Part shown: one piece after another, positions 56,758-64,000 of the stretch | How the letters are laid out: the number at the start of each line of letters is the position of its first letter | Numbering within the stretch: the stretch's first letter is position 1 | NCBI GenBank assembly: GCA_023078685.1 | Contig: JALGAS010000001.1 | Span: 1,054,001-1,118,000, forward strand | Length of the DNA stretch: 64,000 bases | Source: Neopestalotiopsis rosae | Lineage: Eukaryota; Ascomycota; Sordariomycetes; Amphisphaeriales; Sporocadaceae | Direction: 5' to 3' | The notes under the pieces: generated by a model | Told to the model about the DNA's origin: nothing | The model's database searches: none | What the model saw: only the letters and a program-made list of their open reading frames with translations | Position numbers and translations under genes: made by a program

Positions 56758-57579
56758 ATGTCAGCAGCGGACTACTACGGCACGTCTGGCGGCAGTCAGT
56801 CGCCCTACCCGTCGCAACCGCAGTACGGACAGGCACAATACGGACAGCAGCAGCCGCAGTACGCATCGTCGCCGTACCCTTCGCAGCCCAGCTACGCATC
56901 CCCTGCGCCGCAGCAGTCGTCGCAACATCTCGCGCCCTACCCGACCCAGCCGCAATACGCGCGTCCCGGCTCCGCCCACTCGGACTACCCACCCGCGTAC
57001 GACGGCTCGCGGCCCACCAGCGCACAGCCGGCATCTGCATATCCGCCGCCGCGACCGCACTCGGCTGACCCGTCCTCGTACGGACAGCAGTATCCTCAAC
57101 AGCAGCAGTACCAGCAGCAGCAGCAAGTCGGCTACAGGGATCCCACCGATCCGATCAATGCGCAGGACGGCGAAAAGGGACTCGGCTCCACGCTGATCGG
57201 CGGCGGCTCGGGCGCTTTTCTGGGCCACAAGCTGGGCAAGGGAAAGCTGGGCACCCTCCTGGGCGGCGCGGCCGGCGCCGTGGCCGCCAATGTAATTTCG
57301 AACAAGCTCCACGGCAAGCACGGCAGCGGACACCACGGTGGTGATCCATACGGTGGTCACCATGGCGGCGGCCACCACTCGTCGGGCGGACTGCTCGGCA
57401 GCGTGGGCAGTCTCATCGGCGGCGGCGGTAGCAGCCACCACGGCAGTGGGCACTCGAGCCCGTTTGGGGGCTCGCATCACGGCGGTCACCACGGGCACCA
57501 TGGAGGACACCACGGCCATCATGGCGGACATCACGGAGGACACCACGGAGGTCACCACGGGCACCATGGTGGATGGTAA
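56758..57579 (+). CDS. Prion-like, glycine-zipper, His/Gly-rich protein
   Basis: Single exon, 273 residues, with three clearly different parts. Residues 1 to about 125 are a Tyr/Gln/Pro/Ser-rich, prion-like tract (SQPQYGQAQYGQQQPQY and similar) ending in poly-Gln. Residues about 135-185 (GLGSTLIGGGSGAFLGHKLG, then LLGGAAGAVAANVISNKL) form a glycine zipper that could insert in or associate with membranes. The C-terminal 90 residues carry 29 His in GHHGG-type repeats ending in Trp. Similar Gly-zipper/GHH proteins are common in filamentous fungi with no known function; the tail could bind Ni, Zn or Cu, and the N-terminus could phase-separate. No signal peptide. GC is high against AT-rich flanks. 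Confidence 0.88.
   Translation: MSAADYYGTSGGSQSPYPSQPQYGQAQYGQQQPQYASSPYPSQPSYASPAPQQSSQHLAPYPTQPQYARPGSAHSDYPPAYDGSRPTSAQPASAYPPPRPHSADPSSYGQQYPQQQQYQQQQQVGYRDPTDPINAQDGEKGLGSTLIGGGSGAFLGHKLGKGKLGTLLGGAAGAVAANVISNKLHGKHGSGHHGGDPYGGHHGGGHHSSGGLLGSVGSLIGGGGSSHHGSGHSSPFGGSHHGGHHGHHGGHHGHHGGHHGGHHGGHHGHHGGW
57466..57570 (+). repeat. Coding repeat of CACCACGG / CATCACGG units (HHG)
   Basis: About twelve imperfect 6-12-bp units encode HHGG and HHG. Synonymous variation (CAC/CAT, GGC/GGA/GGG) between units indicates selection on the protein rather than recent expansion alone. Confidence 0.85.
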
Positions 57580-58591
57580 ACTGCCCGCAACGGGTCTTAC
57601 GACTGATGCATTGATTTTCCGGCGTACCGGGCGTTCATGATTTGCTGCATTGAAACTGCTTGTTTCTCACTTATAATTTGCGAGGAGTGACACGATCACG
57701 CAACCGGCTCTATTGGAAACAGAGCATAGATACCAAATAGCTTATTGTCACTTACTATAACACGAGTACATATATACACCCCATTTTTGCATGCCTCCTG
57801 TTACAATGACCTTGGGTATTTTGTGAAGTCGACCAGATACAGACAGATATCAACTTTAGCCATTCGGCACCACAAATTAGGGAGTAAAAGGTAATTTTGC
57901 TGAAATGGCATTCTCATAGCTTGTATTTTGGATAGTGCATTCTATTAAGACGGTAAAAGCTTGTCAAGCAGGATGCATAACTAGACCTGCAACAGTTTGC
58001 ACTCTATTGCCATGCCAAAGTCAAAAAGAACGACGGCCCTGCGGCAGGCAATGTTCTCGACCATCACTGGCACGAGGCCTCAATAATGATTGCCCCTCTT
58101 CCGCGTCATGGAAATGCACACATGCTATACTATATATGCAGGATGCATGTGACTAAACGGTTTCCCATCAAGTGGTGGAAGGTTTGAGGGGTTACGAGGT
58201 AGCACGAGCAGAGGGATCCCCAAAACAGAGGTTTATCGGCAAATAGCTGGACGTCTTGAGGTTTCATTTCCTTTGAATACGTAAATTTTTGGAGTTCGTT
58301 TCTTGATCTTCATCTAAAGACACCACAGTAATGGAGTGTCTTCAAAAGACCATTTGAAATACTACTGCTGAATCCATTAATAGAGCTATGGTCTCGCCGA
58401 CTAACAAATGGATGATGGAATATGCAGAGTATGAACCGTGCACTAGTACGAGCTGTCCCCGGGGTCCTTGTTGCTACCTTCGCATCATTCATATGCAAAG
58501 AGCGCTGGAGATTCACTAGGTTAGGTTAGTGCTGCTCCTATACCAGAAAGTAAAAAGTATAATATGCCTGTTCGAGAACAAGAAAAAGAAT
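57580..58591. other. Intergenic, 1.0 kb
   Basis: Between the glycine-zipper gene and the tRNA. No other gene or element recognised. Confidence 0.55.
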
Positions 58592-58691
58592 CGACACCTG
58601 TGTGATTCGAACACACGCTCCCGAAGGAAATGCCTCACGATATTCAGTAGAGAATAGCAGGGCATCGCGTTAACCACTCCGCCAAAGTGCC
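58592..58691 (-). tRNA. tRNA-Ser (anticodon GCT) with an intron of about 19 nt
   Basis: Reading the minus strand from 58691: acceptor GGCACTT pairs with AGGTGTC (discriminator G); D-arm GGCGGAGTGGTTAACGC; anticodon stem ATGCC/GGCAT with anticodon GCT in CTGCTA; intron of about 19 nt directly 3' of the base after the anticodon, the standard nuclear position; extra arm with the class II stem around CCTTCGGG; and T-arm GTGTG-TTCGAAT-CACAC. A type II long variable arm fits serine. It decodes AGC/AGU. It would be transcribed by Pol III from its internal boxes. Confidence 0.9.
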
Positions 58692-59166
58692 TAAGCGGTT
58701 GCTTGATTGGTTGTTGGAAAGTGGTCTTAATGTCAAATATGACACATACACATTTCAGAAGCTTCTAGTGAGACCAAATGTGGGGTAAGAGGTGGGACAA
58801 GATGTCTCTCCACCATGGTACGCTTCTGTTGGTAATGCTTGATGCACCATTGGAAGATTGGTCAACGACACTTTATTATGATTATACAACATGTACCATA
58901 TATCATGAATATTAAGGTTAAGTATCAGGACCACAGGCATGGACAGCACAGTGCTGTTACTTTGTGTTGAATTCATGTGATAGGGTATCATTATCATACT
59001 CTGGACACTGGATCTAGCGCTTACCCGCGATGTCATTCAGCTTAATTGAGAATTCGGGAGGTATGAGCCAGACAGGTTGAATACAATCGATCTTTTCTAG
59101 AAATTCTATCAAATCTTAGCATTAAATCAAGCTAGTAGAGCTTGTTCAAGTCTATAAATCCAAAGT
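58692..59166. other. Intergenic, 0.5 kb
   Basis: Upstream of the tRNA and downstream of the maltase stop. Nothing else seen. Confidence 0.55.
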
Positions 59167-60963
59167 CTAAACGCACTTTCCCAGAACACCCTCCCATGGC
59201 TTCAACGGCACCATGGCCGTCTGTGGCTTGCCGACACGACCCTTTGTATAGTTGCTGGCAGCCCAAAAGTCGACCTTGAGACCCTCTGGCAAGAACCACT
59301 CGACCTGCTTACCCGAGTAGTTGAGCACGACGAGCCACTTTTCTCCCTTGGCGCTCGTCCGCGTGTAGGCAAAGACCTGGGGGTGCTCGTGGCTCAGCTC
59401 CTCAAAGTCGCCATAGACAAAGACGTCGGCGTGCTCCTTGCGGTCCTTGAGGCCGCGCTGCCAAAACTGCCACACGCTCAGGTTGTCGTCAGAGCCGTCG
59501 CCCTTGACCTGCGCCGCCGCGTTAATGGTCGGGTAGTCGTCAATGACGCGCATCCAGGGCTTGACGTCGGCGTCGCAGAAGCCGGCATTGGGCGAAGCGT
59601 CCCACTGCATCGGCGTCCGCGCGTGGTCTCGTGCCTTCATGTGGATGACCGTCTTGCCGTGATTCAGCAGCTCCGGGTCGTTGGCGTGTAGTTCCTTGGT
59701 CTTCTTCCAGTAGTTGATGGTCTCAATGTCCTTGTACTCCTCCATATCCCAGTCCTTGGGAATATTGCGCATGCCAATCTCCTCGCCCTGGTAGACGAAA
59801 AGGGTGCCGCCCAGAGTCGTTTGCATGAGGGCAATCAGCTTGGCGCCGAGGTGACGATACTCGTCGCTGTCGTCGGCGTAGCGCGACACCGAGCGCGGGT
59901 TGTCGTGGTTCTCGATAAAGACCGAGTTCCAGCCGTCGAGCTCAATCATGACCCTTTGCCATCTCGAGATGATGGACTTGAACTCCTTGACGTCCCAGGG
60001 CTTCAAGGCCATTCTGACGTTGGGCTTGTCGATATCCACAACGTCGAAGATGAAGATCATGCGCAATTCTCCAGCCTTGGCGCCGACGGTACGCAACACC
60101 TCCTTCTCGTCGCTGACACCGGGCATCTCTCCCACCGTGATGGTGTCGTACTTGCTGAGGACTTCCCGGTGCATCTCTTGCAGGTAGTCGTGCAGCTTGG
60201 GTCCGTTGACATAGTATTTCCATGCCGGCTGGTACTTGTGTCCCTTGCCCAGCACGATCTCGGCGTCGGGGTAACCAGGGACCTTGGAGATCAGATTGAT
60301 GACGTCCATGCGGAAACCAGCAGCGCCCCTCTTTAGCCAGAAGTGCATCACGTCCCAGACGGCGGCACGGACTTCTGAGTTCTCCCAGTTGAGATCAGGC
60401 TGCTCTGGCGTGAAGAGACTGAGGTAGTACTCGCCCGTGACCTCGTCGTACGTCCAGGCCGAGTTGGCCTCGCCGAGAATCTGAGCCCAGTTGTTGGGAG
60501 GCTCGGGCGTGCCATCAGCGCCGACGCTCTTGGGCTTGCGCCAAATGTACCAGTCGCGCTTGGGGTTGGTCTTGCTGCTGCGCGACTCGAGGAACCAGGC
60601 GTGCTCGTTGGACGTGTGGTTGACCACGAGGTCCATCATGAGCTTCATGTCCCGCTTCTTGAGCTCGGCGATCAGCACGTCCACGTCCTCGAGCGTGCCG
60701 TAGCACGGGTCAATCGACTTGTAGTCTGCAATGTCGTAGCCCATGTCGGCCTGGGGAGACTTGAAGATGGGGCTGGACCAGACCACATTGACACCGAGGT
60801 CTTTCAGGTAGTCCAGCCGCGAGGTGATGCCCTTGACGCTGCCCCATCCTGACTTGTTACCCGGATGAGACTGGAATGAAGAAGGGTATATTTGGTAGAC
60901 GACGGCCTCTTTCCACCATTGTGGAGTTGAGAATGATGAGTTCTTGTACGCCTCGGTCGCCAT
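59167..60963 (-). CDS. Alpha-glucosidase / maltase (GH13, intracellular)
   Basis: Single exon, 598 residues, the usual maltase length (yeast MAL about 584). The GH13 motifs are complete: QWWKEAVVYQIYPSSF start, DYKSIDPCYGT, DLVVNHTS (region I), GFRMDVINLIS with nucleophile Asp220 (region II), ITVGEMPGV with acid/base Glu279 (region III), and SVFIENHDNPRSVSR with Asp354 (region IV). It hydrolyses maltose, sucrose or isomaltose-type alpha-glucosides to glucose; specificity is not fixed by these motifs. No signal peptide, so cytosolic, which implies a transporter brings the disaccharide in. The sugar porter at 20212-22089 is 37 kb away and need not be its partner. In yeast and Aspergillus such genes are induced by maltose and repressed by glucose. 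Confidence 0.97.
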   Translation of the reverse strand: MATEAYKNSSFSTPQWWKEAVVYQIYPSSFQSHPGNKSGWGSVKGITSRLDYLKDLGVNVVWSSPIFKSPQADMGYDIADYKSIDPCYGTLEDVDVLIAELKKRDMKLMMDLVVNHTSNEHAWFLESRSSKTNPKRDWYIWRKPKSVGADGTPEPPNNWAQILGEANSAWTYDEVTGEYYLSLFTPEQPDLNWENSEVRAAVWDVMHFWLKRGAAGFRMDVINLISKVPGYPDAEIVLGKGHKYQPAWKYYVNGPKLHDYLQEMHREVLSKYDTITVGEMPGVSDEKEVLRTVGAKAGELRMIFIFDVVDIDKPNVRMALKPWDVKEFKSIISRWQRVMIELDGWNSVFIENHDNPRSVSRYADDSDEYRHLGAKLIALMQTTLGGTLFVYQGEEIGMRNIPKDWDMEEYKDIETINYWKKTKELHANDPELLNHGKTVIHMKARDHARTPMQWDASPNAGFCDADVKPWMRVIDDYPTINAAAQVKGDGSDDNLSVWQFWQRGLKDRKEHADVFVYGDFEELSHEHPQVFAYTRTSAKGEKWLVVLNYSGKQVEWFLPEGLKVDFWAASNYTKGRVGKPQTAMVPLKPWEGVLGKCV

Positions 60964-62124
60964 GTTGCCGTGGTCTAATTGAGGTAGTCAGAGACTTGAT
61001 GTCTTGGGCAGTGTGGTTGAAGAGATGCACACACGCTGTCTATACAAATTGCGTGATTAGGATTTATACACGATTGAATTCACTCAGGTTGACTGGCCAA
61101 TGTGCATTGTCGATTCTCCGAGAATATCACCGTACGCACTCGGAACCCCACCAAGGAGTCTATGATGGACGATCGCTGGGAGCGGCTAGAGGCACACAAA
61201 ACACAACCCCACTCTGTTCCTGGGGTTTTGTGCCTTGGTGGCCCAGCAATGACGATAGTCAGTGCATTATAGTGGGGGACATGGTCGTTTTTGGGCCTAT
61301 CCCATGCAAGTGTATAACCTAGTGCACCTCGTCCATCTCGGACCGAGGTGTGCTCAGAACTCATGACTTGTATGCTGCCAGTTGTCTATCTAAGATTTAA
61401 CACTGACTTGTTCTGCATGGATCTGCGCGAACGTCTCATTATTTTTACGTGAAGGATGATCGTCCCAGACTTTGCGATCCCAACTGCACTTCGAGTCATT
61501 GCAGCAGATCAAGCGCATACCTCTTCAAAAGTGGTTCTTAGTCGCAGGTGGTTGAGTCCCACATCCACGTGCTTTGGTATGGAATGGGATATAAACTGTC
61601 AATCAAGTTGACGACATCATTTTCTCAGTACCATGTAACAGCCATATGCATATGATATGGATGAAGGGGATGAATTGAGAACAATTGAAGATGGACCGAG
61701 GCCATACATAAAATCATGCACAATGGATTGCAGACTTATTCAATAGTGATTCTTTGTCTTGTTGCATTATACAAACTGAATAATGGATAAAAACACCAAG
61801 AGTATAGTTGGTGATATCTTTAAGGTAAGGCCACGAGGTGTCCTTGGTGGGGGACAAAATTTTCCTCGCCAATTTAGTCGTTTGCAATTTTTCTCGCCAA
61901 AGAACACAGTTTCTCTGGACTCACTCAGACGGGGAGTGAAAAGTTTTCTCGTTGTCAATAATCTTCCAGAGCTGGCAACTCCTCGCGTTTTCCTACACCA
62001 GACAGTTCACTTCATCACGATTGTAATCAGCCAAGATCGACAACAATACTCGGAGTATTGCTCAACTCTCGCTGTTCATCTTGTCTTCTCGATTCTCGCA
62101 CGCATCACGAACAAATTCGATACA
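60964..62124. other. Divergent intergenic region, 1.2 kb
   Basis: Promoters of the maltase and of the small secreted protein. No gene seen; the open frame reaching into 61783-62124 has no recognisable content and is taken as leader. Confidence 0.55.
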
Positions 62125-62710
62125 ATGGCTATCCTGCGCATTCATCTGATGCTCAGCGTCCTCTTGGTACTGGCCGCGGCCGTCCTTGCTGACTTCACCA
62201 TCATGTCCTCCGACCTCTTAACTAAGGGCAATGACGGAGACTACCACATGAAAGCGCGCTACATCTTCGTCAGGGGCGACGGCCATCTGAACTGCGACAA
62301 CCTCTGGAATGTTCCAGCATGGGAAGAGTCCATAATAAACGACGTCAGCGGCGATAAGCAAGGCGTTCGCTACAAGGGCGTAAGGCCAACCGACCCTACG
62401 CTGATTGAGTTCAACACGAACTTTGGTCACTACAGTACGTTAATATCTCTCTTGATGCTCAGTTCCCTCTCACTCTTCTTTCTATTTCTCGTTTTTCTCT
62501 CCGTTTCCCAAGTTCCTCTACTTCTCTTGAATACTCACCTCGTTCCCAGCCATGTACAAGAACCGCGACTACCACCTCGCGGCTCTCGACGACGCAGACA
62601 GCGGCCAGTGCAGAATTACCAACTCCTTTGTGAGATTTTGCTCCTACGAGGAGAACCACCTGATCGTCAAGTCAATCGTCCGCTGCAAGACAGACACCAT
62701 AGTCTTTTGA
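62125..62710 (+). CDS. Small secreted protein, candidate effector-like, 156 residues
   Basis: Exons 62125-62434 and 62550-62710. The ATG at 62125 begins a clear signal peptide (MAILRIHLMLSVLLVLAAAVLA, shown as about 22 residues: charged start, Leu/Val core, Ala-x-Ala type cut before DFTIMSS). The mature part of about 134 residues is polar with four cysteines (LNCDNLW, GQCRITN, RFCSYEE, VRCKTD), enough for two disulfides. The intron of 115 nt has good borders (GTACGT, TTCCCAG). I do not recognise the family. Size, secretion and lack of domains fit the broad class of fungal small secreted proteins; a role in host or microbe interaction is inference only. Confidence 0.75.
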
Positions 62711-64000
62711 GTTAATGAGATCGAAAACTCGGCTTGAGCTCAAATTGCCACTCTACCATTTTGGAGAGAAGATATCGAGAGAATCCCCCGAAGTATCGGA
62801 TCGCAAAACATGTCCTCAATCGGAAGAATCAAGAGGGGAAAGAACGAAATATCGAACAGCGCAACAAATAAGCCGCCAAAGCTTAAGCAGCAGTCGCCCT
62901 TGCCAACTTCTTACCAAACGTTCAGCTGGACCAAATTTTCAAGACTAGCACGCTACACGGCAACAAGAGCTTGTCAGAGATGGATGTGCTAAGTGGGATC
63001 ATGATGTCAGGATAATGCTGGGGGTTGGCAACGAAGGTTGATCAAGATTGGGAAAGCATTGATCTTGTGTTCGTAAGGGAATGGCAAGGTGTGTCCGTCG
63101 GCCTTCAGCATACGCGATATTGGAAAGGCAAACGGAAGCAATCATGAATGACGAATGATTAAATAACAAATACAATTTTGTACTTGTAACCAAGGACCTC
63201 GTCTACTGGTGATCCGTTGTACTCACCGGTGTTCAAGGAATGTGCGCTAATGTCTTGGGTCTGGTCGCCTCCACGCCTACGCGCGTGCGCAAGTTAACGT
63301 GCCGTTGAACTCATCCGCCACTCGCCAATTCTCTGTCTGCTTCTGATAGTAACATCTACCATCATGATCGGAAGCATAGCGACGGCGCCGACTACGGAAC
63401 CTTGACAGCATGGTCAATAGTTTGTAGCTTCCAGCCCCAGCGGCTTCCACAGATCGCGTGCCAGGTCATTAAATCCACCGGAATCGAATGAAAGGGCCGC
63501 TCTGTTTCGATTTATCGCCCTGGATGTTCCTGCCATCATTGCCAGAGATATTCATGTAACGCACTGTCGACTTGGCCTTCATAATCTACAGTCAAAGCTC
63601 AGATCCCAGAATCATCACTTCTCGATAAGCGCTGAAACGACTTGCCACAGAAGCCGAATTTAATACCACTTTCAACTAAGACACATCAACTTTTGAGTCT
63701 TGACTAAATGATTCCAGGCTTTACTCGAGTATTTGAGTAGAGATGGGAACACAGGTGGAGCGCGGACGGATCCCGCCTTGTGAGGGTCTTGCCACTGCAT
63801 GGATCTCGCGGCATAGCACTGACCATTGCCCCCAATCCCTGTCTACATGATAATGAGCAGTATACTCCAGCCACTACCTACCGACTGACTTTTAAATCCC
63901 TGGCTTCTCATATATGAAATCACGCCTGCATACTCATGTTCTTTTCCGTGTCTCCTTGAATTTCAGGCTTTGTTTTCACATGTCATGAAACTGTTGTCGA
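62711..64000. other. Intergenic to the right edge, 1.3 kb
   Basis: No gene recognised on either strand. A gene starting just past the edge cannot be excluded. Confidence 0.5.

Noticed and set aside
57466..57570. CRISPR-like or satellite array
   Set aside because: The repeat is coding, imperfect and without spacers; it encodes HHGG units in frame.

Overview
The window is nuclear DNA of a filamentous ascomycete (Pezizomycotina, most likely Sordariomycetes; Hypocreales is a guess). Genes carry short GT-AG introns of about 45-180 nt with recognisable branch sites. The gene set is typical of that group: PTH11-type receptor, CVNH lectin, copper-radical oxidase, P450s, Whi5-type repressor. A tRNA-Ser gene has an intron. 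There is no sign of bacterial operons. I reconstructed exons by hand. For every multi-exon gene the exon lengths sum to a multiple of three with consistent phase.

Layout, left to right: the 3' end of a repeat-rich protein gene (1-456); a CYP65-like P450 with an odd I-helix (1517-3438); a CinA-domain protein (3531-4107, minus); a secreted PAN-PAN-galactose-oxidase-like AA5 enzyme (5388-8232); the ER P5A ATPase Spf1 (8799-12844); a CofD/YvcK-like protein (13663-15207); a small secreted CVNH lectin (15580-16282, minus); a relic-like stretch with an AT-rich insert (16690-17340); an unrecognised 340-residue protein (17463-18639, minus); an MFS sugar porter (20212-22089, minus); the vacuolar-type Ca2+ ATPase Pmc1 (25257-28777, minus); an FSH1 serine hydrolase (31682-32512, minus); a SulP sulfate permease with STAS domain (35019-37439); a second, canonical P450 (39175-41141); a CFEM-PTH11 receptor (42031-43660, minus); an FAD monooxygenase (45819-47388); a double-GFA protein (47601-48710, minus); a single-pass membrane protein with a Cys-rich ectodomain (49887-51330); a Whi5/Nrm1-like G1/S repressor (53769-55268); a prion-like, glycine-zipper, His/Gly-rich protein (56758-57579); tRNA-Ser(GCT) (58592-58691, minus); a GH13 maltase (59167-60963, minus); and a small secreted protein (62125-62710).

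No polyketide synthase, NRPS or terpene synthase is visible, so the P450s and the FAD monooxygenase do not form an obvious biosynthetic cluster here. Conserved housekeeping genes (spf1, pmc1, sulfate permease, whi5-like, maltase) alternate with accessory secreted or surface proteins, separated by unusually long non-coding stretches of up to 3.2 kb. Functional links are loose. Two P-type ATPases serve ER and vacuolar homeostasis, and a sugar porter and a maltase serve carbon use. Several genes face outward (AA5 oxidase, CVNH lectin, CFEM receptor, single-pass Cys-rich protein, small secreted protein).

The most interesting items are: the AA5 oxidase with duplicated PAN modules, a Tyr at the galactose-oxidase Trp290 position and a 14-nt micro-exon at its active-site Tyr; the 10-cysteine secreted CVNH lectin; the P450 without the usual I-helix acid-Thr pair; the His/Gly-rich glycine-zipper protein; and the ATG-depleted leader of the Whi5-like gene.
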